From Halieaceae bacterium (GTDB lineage Bacteria > Pseudomonadota > Gammaproteobacteria > Pseudomonadales > Halieaceae), in NCBI GenBank assembly GCA_018666295.1, contig JABIZW010000073.1:1-12981 (forward strand): 12,981 nucleotides of DNA, given 5' to 3'. Position 1 is the stretch's first letter, and each line of letters begins with the position of its first letter. This document shows positions 1-7,079 of the stretch, piece after piece. The notes below the pieces were generated by a model that was given only the letters and a program-made list of their open reading frames with translations, searched no databases and had not been told where the DNA came from. The position numbers and the translations under genes are program-made.

Positions 1-2172
1 AACCTCTGAGGCCGTCGCACTGTGAACGTCGAGCTCGTTGGCAAACGCGTGGAGCAAACCTGCATCACTCGACAGGTGTGCCATGATGCGAAGTTCAATT
101 TGGGAATAATCCGCCGCAACAATTTTACGGCCCTCGGGCGCGACAAAAGCCTGCCGGATACGGCGTCCTTCATCAGTGCGAACGGGAATGTTTTGAAGGT
201 TTGGATCGCTGGAAGAAAGGCGCCCGGTAGCGGTAATCGCTTGGTGGTAAGAGGTGTGTATTCGGCCTGTTCGCGGATCGACCATTTCCGGCAGCTTATC
301 CGTGTAAGTCGACTTCAATTTTGCGAGGCCACGATGCTCAATCAGTACGGCAGGCAACTCGTAATCCCTGGCCAGTTCTACCAATACGTCCTCTGCCGTC
401 GACGGTGCCCCCTTTGGCGTTTTCTTAATCACCGGGAGCTCAAGCTTCTCGAATAAGATTTCACCCAGCTGTTTGGGCGACGCCAAATTGAAGGGCTGAC
501 CCGCCAAGTCACAGGCTGTCGCCTCGAGGACGACTAATCGCTCAGTAATCTCCTTACTTTGCGCGCGCAACCGATCGACGTTAATAAAAGCACCGTTACG
601 CTCAATTTTGGAGAGCACTGGGACTAGGGGTAACTCAAGTGTTTCATAGACTTCACGAAGTCTGGGCTCCGCTGCAAGCCTGGATGTCAGGGCATCGTGC
701 AAGCGCAAGGTGACGTCTGCATCCTCCGCGGCATACGCTGCGGCGCGTTCAATATCGACATGGTCGAAGGACACCTGCTTCGCGCCTTTCCCCGCGACCT
801 CCTCAAAAGAGATAACACGCTGGCCAAGGTACTTTAGAGCCAGACTCCCCATGTCATGACGACTTCCAACGGCGTCAATCACGTAGGACTCAAGCATGGT
901 GTCGTGAGCGATACCGCGCAGTGTAATGCCGTGATTCACAAGAACGTTGGCATCGTACTTAAGATGCTGGCCGACCTTTTTTACATCTTCTGACTCCAAA
1001 AGGGGTCGCAACTGCTCAAGCACCTGCTCGCGATTCAGCTGACCCTCGAGCCCCGGACTAATGTGCGCCAGCGGTACGTAAGCGGCCTCTCCAGCGGTCA
1101 CGGCAAACGAGACACCCACGATCTCGGCCTGCATATAATTGAGACTGGTTGTCTCTGTATCAAACGCGAACAGCGGTGCGTTCGCCAATCGCTCTAACCA
1201 TTCACTGAGCGTGTCTTGGTCGACAATCGTCACAACCGCGAGTTCGGGTGAAGGCGCCGTATTTTCAGCGGGCTGTTCGACGCCTGCGAGCAGCGATGGA
1301 CTCAGTAACTCGTCAAGCCATGTCTTGAATTCGAGGTCTTGGTAAAGTGCAATCAGCCGATCGCTGTCAGGTGGCGAAGAACGCAGATCTGACTCCGACA
1401 GCGCAAGGTCGCAATCCGTCTTAATCGTTGCAAGTACGTAGGACAACTCCGCCATTTCTTGACTGGCGGAGAGCTTGTCGCCCAAGGACTTGGCACCGCG
1501 TACAGGCAGCTCAGCAACGCGCTCTAAATGCGAGTAGATCTCGGCCACGCCGCCTAAATTTTGTAACAGCGCCAACGCAGTCTTTTCACCCACGCCAGCA
1601 ACACCCGGAATGTTATCTACCGAGTCTCCCATCAACGCGAGCAGGTCGATAATCAACTCAGGCGGTACACCAAACTTTTCAATCACGCCCTCACGATCCA
1701 GAACCAGCTGCGTCATGGTGTTAACCAATGTGACGTGTTCATTGACCAACTGAGCCATGTCCTTGTCGCCGGTGGAAATAAGCACAGGCCTTGCTTGTGA
1801 CGCCGCCATCACCGACAGCGTGCCGATAACATCGTCAGCCTCGACGCCCGAGACAGAAATCAGCGGCAATCCCATTGCGCGAATGACGTTGTGAATAGGC
1901 TCAATTTGCTCACGTAGCTCTTCGGGCATGGGTGGACGATTGGCCTTGTACTCGGCATAAATGTCGTTCCGAAACGTCGGGCCCTTTGCGTCGAAAATAA
2001 TGACCAACTGGTCATTCGGGTTGTCAGCTTGCAGTCGTTTTATCATCCCAATAACGCCTTTAGCAGCGCCAGTGTTAAAGCCCTTGCTGTTGGTCAGCGG
2101 GGGGAGGGCGTGAAACGCTCGAAATAAGTAGGACGATCCATCGACTAAAATGAGGCGCGACGTATCAGTCAT
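1..2172 (-). CDS. polA: DNA polymerase I, N-terminal 724 residues (partial, runs off left edge)
   Basis: Family-A repair and Okazaki-fragment-processing polymerase. Reading the minus strand gives an uninterrupted frame of exactly 724 codons to base 1. The 5' nuclease domain (about 1-290) has DGSSYLFRAF (D11), the metal-site acids of GVEADD (E111, D113, D114) and STGDKD (D136, D138), and a helix-hairpin-helix NIPGVAGVGEKTA at 187-199. The 3'-5' proofreading domain (about 310-500) keeps DTE (D338, E340), D424 and YAAED (Y480, D484), so proofreading looks intact. The polymerase part shows SSDPNLQNIP (654-663) and motif A ADYSQIELR (D688). Roughly 200 C-terminal residues, with motifs B and C, lie outside the window (E. 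coli PolA has 928). The ATG at 2172 is preceded by GGAG with 8-base spacing. The start overlaps the sco stop by 8 bases, implying cotranscription and possibly coupled translation with the oxidase-assembly operon. Confidence 0.97.
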   Translation of the reverse strand, partial: MTDTSRLILVDGSSYLFRAFHALPPLTNSKGFNTGAAKGVIGMIKRLQADNPNDQLVIIFDAKGPTFRNDIYAEYKANRPPMPEELREQIEPIHNVIRAMGLPLISVSGVEADDVIGTLSVMAASQARPVLISTGDKDMAQLVNEHVTLVNTMTQLVLDREGVIEKFGVPPELIIDLLALMGDSVDNIPGVAGVGEKTALALLQNLGGVAEIYSHLERVAELPVRGAKSLGDKLSASQEMAELSYVLATIKTDCDLALSESDLRSSPPDSDRLIALYQDLEFKTWLDELLSPSLLAGVEQPAENTAPSPELAVVTIVDQDTLSEWLERLANAPLFAFDTETTSLNYMQAEIVGVSFAVTAGEAAYVPLAHISPGLEGQLNREQVLEQLRPLLESEDVKKVGQHLKYDANVLVNHGITLRGIAHDTMLESYVIDAVGSRHDMGSLALKYLGQRVISFEEVAGKGAKQVSFDHVDIERAAAYAAEDADVTLRLHDALTSRLAAEPRLREVYETLELPLVPVLSKIERNGAFINVDRLRAQSKEITERLVVLEATACDLAGQPFNLASPKQLGEILFEKLELPVIKKTPKGAPSTAEDVLVELARDYELPAVLIEHRGLAKLKSTYTDKLPEMVDPRTGRIHTSYHQAITATGRLSSSDPNLQNIPVRTDEGRRIRQAFVAPEGRKIVAADYSQIELRIMAHLSSDAGLLHAFANELDVHSATASEV

Positions 2173-2824
2173 ATTGTTCGCTCCAGTAGTAACGAGCAGA
2201 GCGCAGCGTGACCTTCATTTTTGCCAAATCCAGAGGCGCCCTAAAAAATCCATGAAAGTCCCCTTGAGGATTAATCAACACCACGTTCGCACTGTGGTCT
2301 ACCTGATAGTCACCGTCCTCTGTGGGTACCTTGCGAAACGGTGCGTTAAACCGACGAGCAAAGCTCAAAATCTCGGGAAACTCACCCGTTACACCCAAAA
2401 ATTCGGGGTGAAAGTAGGGGACGTACTGCGACAACTGATCAACCGTGTCACGTGCGGGATCAACAGACACCATCACGACACCGGTTGATTCGGCTTCAGT
2501 GCCCTCGAGACTTTCTTTGAGCCCCGCCAAAAATGACAGCGTCGTTGGGCAAACATCGGGACAAAAAGTGAAACCAAAAAAGAGCAGTGTCCAGTCGCCT
2601 TCCACGCTCTCTTCATTGAACACGGTGCCTTTATGGCTCGTCAGCGCAAACTTACCCGGATCGCGCGGTGTATCAAAAATAAACAGCCCATTGGCCCGCA
2701 TTTCAGACATTGTCATGATTCGAGGTTGCTGAATACGGTGTACAAAACCCGCGACAATAATCGTAATGCCCAGCAAGACTGCAAAAACCGTGAGGCCGAC
2801 TCGTTGTTGTTGAGTCAGAGTCAT
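2165..2824 (-). CDS. sco: SCO1/SenC-family copper chaperone for cytochrome c oxidase
   Basis: Membrane-anchored, periplasm-facing thioredoxin-fold protein that delivers copper to, or reduces the cysteines of, the CuA site of oxidase subunit II. The 219-residue length is normal. One N-terminal membrane anchor spans about 9-28. The copper-binding CxxxC is in FTFCPDVCP (C88, C92), and the third ligand H177 is in DHSANVVLINP, with the typical SVDPARDT segment at 120-127. The start ATG overlaps the ctaB stop as ATGA and has AGGAG 7 bases upstream, so it is translationally coupled to ctaB. The stop lies inside the first codons of polA. Position at the end of the cox assembly genes matches the Pseudomonas cluster and supports a role in CuA assembly. 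All metal ligands are present, so I expect a working chaperone. Confidence 0.95.
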   Translation of the reverse strand: MTLTQQQRVGLTVFAVLLGITIIVAGFVHRIQQPRIMTMSEMRANGLFIFDTPRDPGKFALTSHKGTVFNEESVEGDWTLLFFGFTFCPDVCPTTLSFLAGLKESLEGTEAESTGVVMVSVDPARDTVDQLSQYVPYFHPEFLGVTGEFPEILSFARRFNAPFRKVPTEDGDYQVDHSANVVLINPQGDFHGFFRAPLDLAKMKVTLRSARYYWSEQYD

Positions 2825-3708
2825 AGGGGCGCTCCTAATATCCAGTGATCAGCAAGCATCGCGATGAATAACAGCAGCAAATAGTTAATGGAGTATTTAA
2901 AGGTCTCCATGGGTGCTTTAGGATTTTTTTCACGCAAAATTTCGATCGACCAATACAAAAAACCAGCCCCCAAAACCACTGCTGATGCGGCGTAAATCCA
3001 GCCACTCAGAAACGTTGCAAACGGCAACAGCGTAATGAGAAACATCAGTATTGTGTACAGCAAAATGTGGAGCGCCGTGAACCGATTCCCATGGGTTACC
3101 GGCAGCATCGGTATACCAACCGCCGCGTACTCTTCTTTGCGGTGTATCGCCAGCGCCCAAAAATGAGGAGGGGTCCAGGCAAAGATAATCAGCACCAACA
3201 ATAACCCGTGACCATGAATTTCACCGGTCACTGCGGTCCAACCCAGTAAAGGCGGCGCCGCTCCGGCAAGACCGCCGATTACAATATTTTGAGGCGTCGC
3301 ACGCTTCAAAAACATCGTGTAAATAAACGCATAGCCCACCAAACTCGCAACAGTGAGTACTGCGGTGAGTACATTAATGGTGACCGCCAGTAGTACGGTC
3401 CCCGAAATTGCGAGTAATGCCGCAAATACAAGGGCCTCGGTCTGAGACACTCGTCCTTGCGCAACGGGTCGATTCGTCGTGCGCGACATCTCTTGGTCAA
3501 TACGCTCGTCCACAACGTGGTTGATCGCCGCCGCGGCACCCGCGCAAAGACCAATGCCTAAGTTACCGTAGACAAGGGGCTCCCACGGCACAAGACCGGG
3601 GACCGCCATGCACATACCGATCAACGCGGTAAGTAACATCAGCGCGACAACCCTCGGCTTCGTCAGCTCTAAGAAATCAGACCATCGAGCCACTATCGAT
3701 TCACTCAT
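2821..3708 (-). CDS. ctaB: Protoheme IX farnesyltransferase (heme O synthase)
   Basis: UbiA-family membrane prenyltransferase that adds a farnesyl group to protoheme to make heme O, the precursor of heme A for the oxidase encoded next door. The 295 residues fit the family (CyoE/CtaB, about 280-300). The NxxxDxxxD prenyl-diphosphate motif is seen as N63, D67, D71, followed by SRTTNRPVAQGRVS. The second conserved loop AWTPPHFWALAIHRKEEY is at 177-194, ahead of GIPMLPV. About eight or nine hydrophobic segments span the protein. The start has GGGGG 6-7 bases upstream and lies 2 bases after the stop of the preceding Sco-like gene. Its own stop overlaps the sco start. In Pseudomonas the heme A synthase gene ctaA directly precedes ctaB; here there is no room for it, so the pathway shown in this window stops at heme O. 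Confidence 0.96.
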   Translation of the reverse strand: MSESIVARWSDFLELTKPRVVALMLLTALIGMCMAVPGLVPWEPLVYGNLGIGLCAGAAAAINHVVDERIDQEMSRTTNRPVAQGRVSQTEALVFAALLAISGTVLLAVTINVLTAVLTVASLVGYAFIYTMFLKRATPQNIVIGGLAGAAPPLLGWTAVTGEIHGHGLLLVLIIFAWTPPHFWALAIHRKEEYAAVGIPMLPVTHGNRFTALHILLYTILMFLITLLPFATFLSGWIYAASAVVLGAGFLYWSIEILREKNPKAPMETFKYSINYLLLLFIAMLADHWILGAPL

Positions 3709-3710
3709 TA

Positions 3711-4349
3711 CTAGCCCCCTGAGTTCTTAAGCAAGAACTTGAGATCGCCAATGACATCTCGGTAATTAACGTCCGCGGAGTATCGCATCATTACCCAACC
3801 AGAAGGATCCACCAGATACCAGGCGTTATCGCTCACATGTTGAGCGGGAACGACCGGCTCGATGCCCCGCTGCCAAACCCTGAGGTCGGGGTGTTCTTCA
3901 GCCACGGCGTCCAGCAATAGGGGTCCCGACTGCATTGCCACGGTGGCTGCGGGCTGGTCGACGACGATTAAGCGCTGTATGCGCTGAAAGTCTCGGCCTA
4001 TGGCGATTCGTATTTGCCGCGTTAAATAAAGCAGCTCAGAACACGTTTCATTGCACGCATCACCGTTATTAAGAACCATAAAGGTCCACTTGGATTCCTG
4101 CGATTCGAGGCTGGTGGGTGTACCAACAGCCGCGGTGAACGGCAGCGTATTAATATTGACCGGCTGTGCAAGCAACTCACCACTGTTGGCAGTCCCAAGG
4201 GCACCAACAATATCAATGTCGCCCTGCTCCACAAAATACCAAAGCCAAGTTGCCGCTAAGATCATCGTCACGGGTAAACCGGCGATTAACAACAGTATCG
4301 TGCGACCGCCTCGCTGATCATTATTTTGAGTCACTTTCTGTATCCCCAT
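3711..4349 (-). CDS. Uncharacterised membrane-anchored protein of the cox cluster with Sco-like CxxxC
   Basis: Function unknown; 212 residues. A short charged N-terminus precedes one membrane helix (about 18-40, ending WLWYFVEQG), so the bulk should face the periplasm. The soluble part has CNETC (C99, C103), spaced like the copper-binding CxxxC of Sco. It then has QHVSDNAWYLVDPSG (H171), which resembles the Sco histidine segment DHSANVVLINPQG but with two extra residues between His and Pro. I infer a divergent thioredoxin/Sco-fold protein that could handle copper or cysteine redox during oxidase assembly. It occupies the place of the hypothetical gene between surf1 and ctaA in Pseudomonas (PA0111 position). 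The ATG has no Shine-Dalgarno and follows a run of T 8 bases after the surf1 stop. A GTG at codon 6 (4334), with GGGG 9 bases upstream, is a possible alternative start. Confidence 0.85.
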   Translation of the reverse strand: MGIQKVTQNNDQRGGRTILLLIAGLPVTMILAATWLWYFVEQGDIDIVGALGTANSGELLAQPVNINTLPFTAAVGTPTSLESQESKWTFMVLNNGDACNETCSELLYLTRQIRIAIGRDFQRIQRLIVVDQPAATVAMQSGPLLLDAVAEEHPDLRVWQRGIEPVVPAQHVSDNAWYLVDPSGWVMMRYSADVNYRDVIGDLKFLLKNSGG

Positions 4350-4357
4350 AAAAAAGG

Positions 4358-5143
4358 CTATGACCGAGTACTACTCAATCGGTAACGCAACCAGCTCGCT
4401 ATATTGCTGCTGCGGAAGATAAACGCGAGTCCCAAGGCCGCCGCCATAGTAAACCATTGCACCGCGTAACCTTGATGTTTTGCCGGCGTCTGGTTCACCG
4501 TTGCCCAGTCCGCCACAAATGCAACCGCCTCAAACTCCCCAACTCTGACTTCAAAACCAAAAATCGGTTGAGCGAACTGAGCCTCTAAGTCCGGCGCCCA
4601 GTCTGTAAAGGACAACTGCTGAACAACGCCAGGTAAAGCCGCTGGAAATGGATTGGCGCCGAGCATAAACGCCTCGCTACTGGGCTGGTATAGGCGACCC
4701 GTTAGCTCATGGGTCCCTACTGGCAGTGACACCTCTGGTAATGTTTGCCGCGACGCATCGCCCTCGATCCAACCCAGATTTAAAGGCACCAAAAGCCCTT
4801 GGTCCTGTATGAAGGCCACAACCTCGTAACCAAAACGCCCGCTCCGAAGTCGATTGTCTAAAAGCACATATTGACCGTCTGTAAACGTCGCATTCATCGC
4901 CAACTGGCGGTCCGCCAACTCTTCAGCTCGAAGCTGCTGCGCTTGAAACGGTGTAATGGGCGGCAGTACTCGACGCTCGTCCATCCGCGCAATAAGGTCG
5001 ATCTTTTCGTCAGCACGATCGAGCTGCCAAAAACCTAAAAATAATAACGTGGGTAACAACACTGCTGTCGCTAATGTTGTCCTCCAATCAAGCGTGACGC
5101 GCAAGTTCATCTTGGTTTCGCTACACTCCACGTTCTCATTCAT
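4358..5143 (-). CDS. surf1: SURF1-family cytochrome c oxidase assembly protein
   Basis: Integral membrane protein that helps insert heme A into oxidase subunit I. It has the hallmark layout of two membrane helices flanking a periplasmic domain. TM1 is at about 23-40, ending LGFWQLDRADEK, a Surf1 signature. The NRLRSGRFGYEVV (97-109) and LNLGWIEG (121-128) segments follow. TM2 begins after HQGYAVQWFTMAAAL (223-237). The 261 residues are close to family length. The chosen ATG has GGGGAT about 10 bases upstream; an internal ATG at codon 12 (5110) would also leave the whole domain intact but lacks a well-placed Shine-Dalgarno. This is the first gene of the second minus-strand block (surf1, Sco-like, ctaB, sco, polA), beginning 52 bases from a divergent small gene. 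A promoter should therefore lie in or near 5144-5220. Confidence 0.93.
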   Translation of the reverse strand: MNENVECSETKMNLRVTLDWRTTLATAVLLPTLLFLGFWQLDRADEKIDLIARMDERRVLPPITPFQAQQLRAEELADRQLAMNATFTDGQYVLLDNRLRSGRFGYEVVAFIQDQGLLVPLNLGWIEGDASRQTLPEVSLPVGTHELTGRLYQPSSEAFMLGANPFPAALPGVVQQLSFTDWAPDLEAQFAQPIFGFEVRVGEFEAVAFVADWATVNQTPAKHQGYAVQWFTMAAALGLAFIFRSSNIASWLRYRLSSTRS

Positions 5144-5195
5144 CCCACGTTATCCCCGCAAGTAGGGGGCACTGCTCCCAGTGTAAGGATTTTCT
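5144..5195. promoter_or_regulatory. Divergent surf1 / DUF2909 intergenic region with small inverted repeats
   Basis: Only 52 bases separate two divergent starts, so promoters for the two genes must overlap or lie inside coding sequence. Visible structure: CACTG-CTCC-CAGTG (5170-5183), and CCCC (5154-5157) pairing with GGGG (5165-5169), which would sequester the surf1 Shine-Dalgarno. AAGGA at 5185-5189, 6 bases before the plus-strand ATG, is a clear ribosome binding site. A weak minus-strand promoter guess is AAGACA (5213-5218) with TAGAAA (5191-5196), 16-base spacer. None of this proves regulation; the promoter guess is weak. Confidence 0.35.
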
Positions 5196-5435
5196 ATGCT
5201 CAAAGGACTAATTGTCTTACTCATGCTCGCGTTACTGGTCACTCTCGGGGCTGGGATGTATTTTTTGATGATGGACCGCGGCGACGTCAAAAAAATGCGC
5301 CTCGTTAACTCGTTACGTGTTCGCGTTGGTATTGCGGGAACACTCATGGCGTTAATTACCTACGGCGTAGCAACAGGTCAGTTGGGACATACCAGTCCCT
5401 GGGACGCCGCTCCCGCGGCTGAAAGTTCCGAGTAA
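5196..5435 (+). CDS. Small two-helix membrane protein (DUF2909 / twin-transmembrane type)
   Basis: A 79-residue protein with two hydrophobic helices (about 3-25 and 42-62) joined by a basic, polar loop (DRGDVKKMRLVNSLRVRVG). It ends in a short soluble tail rich in Ala and Ser. The pattern matches the small DUF2909 proteins found in cox clusters of Pseudomonas and relatives; function is not established. The loop with several Lys/Arg suggests a hairpin with both ends outside. A strong AAGGA ribosome binding site (5185-5189) supports the start. It is the only gene between 2165 and 9951 on the plus strand, lying between coxC and surf1 and converging on coxC. Its stop codon is part of the A-run that forms the T-tract of the minus-strand terminator. 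Location suggests a role in oxidase assembly or stability, by inference only. Confidence 0.85.
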   Translation: MLKGLIVLLMLALLVTLGAGMYFLMMDRGDVKKMRLVNSLRVRVGIAGTLMALITYGVATGQLGHTSPWDAAPAAESSE

Positions 5436-5458
5436 AAAAAAGGCGGGTTAGACCCGCC
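5434..5458 (-). terminator. Intrinsic terminator of the coxBA-ctaG-coxC operon
   Basis: A perfect 7-bp GC-rich stem, GGCGGGT (5442-5448) and ACCCGCC (5452-5458), with a 3-base loop. Read on the minus strand it is followed by eight T (the A-run 5434-5441), a textbook Rho-independent terminator placed 23 bases past the coxC stop. On the plus strand the stem is followed only by a weak CCTTCT, so it may work poorly for the small plus-strand gene whose stop codon it overlaps. It separates the structural-subunit operon from the surf1-sco-polA block. Confidence 0.85.
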
Positions 5459-5481
5459 CCTTCTAAACGACAATGTCGTCC

Positions 5482-6462
5482 TTAGATAATGTAGACAAAG
5501 ATAAAGAGGAAGACCCAAACCACATCAACAAAGTGCCAGTACCAACTTGATGCTGAAAAGCCAAAGTGGTCTGTGGGCGTAAGGTGCTTATTTCTAACCG
5601 AGCGAATCAACTGAATCAGTAACATCGTCATACCCATGGCGACGTGAAATCCGTGAAAGCCCGTCAACATAAAGAACGTTGAACCGTAAATCCCGGAATT
5701 GAGTGTTAAACCAAATAACTCGTAGGCTTCGTAGTATTCCGCCGCCTGCAAAAACAGAAAGATGATCGCCAGGCCAACAGTGACTGCAAGCCAGGCTTCA
5801 AATCTCTTAATATCGCCTTTTGCCAATCCGCGGTGAGCAAACTCACAGGTCACACTCGATGTCAGGAGAATAATCGTGTTCCAGAGGGGCAACCACGCAT
5901 ACCAGTGGTGCGCGTCGGCAAATGCCATCGACGTGTGTTGTGAGACAAACTCACCATTATTGGCAATGGGTTGGCTCAACGCTCCACCCACGACCTCTTG
6001 TGGTGTAATCACTGGCGGCCAAGTGTATTCAAACCCTTCCCACAAAAGGAAGTTCATGCGACCACCGTCGCCTTCACCTGCCAGCCAAGGGCCTGCGAGC
6101 GTTCGTACATACAATAAGGCACCAAAAAACGCGGCAAAAAACATGACCTCAGAAAATATGAACCAAAACATACCGAGCACGTAGCTGTTGCTCAGCTGAC
6201 TGCTGTTCATACCCGCCTTGTTTTCCTTAATGGCAGTTCGGAACCAATACGTCAGTGTTGCAATGAAAATAGCCAGACCGACATACATCACGTATTTCGC
6301 CATACCGCCGGTATCGTGAGTGCCGCCAAAGGTCATTTCATTAAGAACCAAACCGCCACCGAAGACCGTCAGCACAAGGCCAATGGTTGCGCGAACAGCA
6401 AGACTGGAACTCTCTGGCACGTAGTACTTTTCGTACTCTGTTGAAGGTTGGGCACTCGACAT
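5482..6462 (-). CDS. coxC: Cytochrome c oxidase subunit III
   Basis: Membrane subunit that stabilises the catalytic core and supports proton uptake; no redox centre. Seven hydrophobic segments are seen at about 21-41, 57-76, 96-120, 191-209, 222-245, 258-286 and 307-326. They include the conserved FIFSEVMFFAAFF with the membrane Glu (E105). The last helices carry GFHGFHVAMG (268-277) and SWYWHFVDVVWVFLFI (306-321), the strongest family signatures. At 326 residues it is longer than the roughly 260-295 usual for bacterial homologues. The extra length lies in the loop between the third and fourth helices (about 121-190), rich in Gly, Trp and Pro and ending in a His-His pair. The start has GGAG 6 bases upstream (6469-6472). 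The gene follows ctaG by 42 bases and is closed by the terminator at 5434-5458. Confidence 0.97.
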   Translation of the reverse strand: MSSAQPSTEYEKYYVPESSSLAVRATIGLVLTVFGGGLVLNEMTFGGTHDTGGMAKYVMYVGLAIFIATLTYWFRTAIKENKAGMNSSQLSNSYVLGMFWFIFSEVMFFAAFFGALLYVRTLAGPWLAGEGDGGRMNFLLWEGFEYTWPPVITPQEVVGGALSQPIANNGEFVSQHTSMAFADAHHWYAWLPLWNTIILLTSSVTCEFAHRGLAKGDIKRFEAWLAVTVGLAIIFLFLQAAEYYEAYELFGLTLNSGIYGSTFFMLTGFHGFHVAMGMTMLLIQLIRSVRNKHLTPTDHFGFSASSWYWHFVDVVWVFLFIFVYII

Positions 6463-6504
6463 TTTTTTCTCCGTTTTGCCCCATCCCCCGGGGCCCCTAT
6501 TAGT

Positions 6505-7062
6505 TTAGCGCGAGGCGACCTTGTCGCGCATCAGCGACGTCACATCGAATAGTGTGTAGGACAGCGTGATGGTCTTAATATCTGCTGGTAGATCTTGGTC
6601 CACAATAAATTGAAGTGGCATTTGCGCCTCACTCTCACCATCAAGAGGCTGCTGCTCAAAACAAAAACACTCGGTTTTATGGAAGAACTCAGCCGCTCTG
6701 GAAGGCGAGACACTCGGAATCGCCTGCGCAATCATCGACGCGGTGGTCGGGTTGGCCGCATAAAACACGGTGTCATTGGCGGCACCAGGATGGACAACCA
6801 TCTCGGTCACGTCGGGCGCAAAAGCCCAAGGCATACCGTCGTTGTTCGTTGCAATGAACTGGACTTTAATCGACCGCGTTTCATCGACCTCAGACATGAC
6901 TGAAATGTAGGCTTCAGACGATGTTTTCCCATTAATTCCCAACGCATCGCACAGCACGTTGTACAGCGGCACCATGACCACAAATACAAACGCAAACATA
7001 GCAACAGACACGGCACCCAACTTGGCTACCGTGTCTATCGTTGGATCTTGGCTGAGTCGCAC
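6505..7062 (-). CDS. ctaG: Cytochrome c oxidase assembly protein CtaG/Cox11 (CuB insertion)
   Basis: Copper chaperone that delivers copper to the CuB site of subunit I. It has a single membrane helix at about 14-34 followed by the conserved LYNVLCDALGINGK with a Cys (C38). An immunoglobulin-like periplasmic domain then carries the copper-binding CFC motif in KTECFCFEQQPL (C132, C134). The 185 residues are the normal length. It starts at GTG (7062) with AAGG 10 bases upstream, 17 bases after the coxA stop. An ATG start in this frame would lie too far inside to keep the membrane anchor. The position between coxA and coxC is the usual one in proteobacterial cox operons. All three expected cysteines are present, so function is very likely retained. 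Confidence 0.96.
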   Translation of the reverse strand: MRLSQDPTIDTVAKLGAVSVAMFAFVFVVMVPLYNVLCDALGINGKTSSEAYISVMSEVDETRSIKVQFIATNNDGMPWAFAPDVTEMVVHPGAANDTVFYAANPTTASMIAQAIPSVSPSRAAEFFHKTECFCFEQQPLDGESEAQMPLQFIVDQDLPADIKTITLSYTLFDVTSLMRDKVASR

Positions 7063-7079
7063 GGCGTTATCCCTTGAAA

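Noticed and set aside
22..456. Plus-strand open frame of 144 codons inside the polA region
   Set aside because: It is antisense to strongly conserved polA sequence (palm motif A and nearby), its residues show no family features, and there is no ribosome site; a shadow of the real gene.
2150..2488. Plus-strand open frame of 112 codons opposite sco and the polA start
   Set aside because: The opposite strand encodes an intact Sco protein with all metal ligands; this frame has no ribosome site or recognisable motif.
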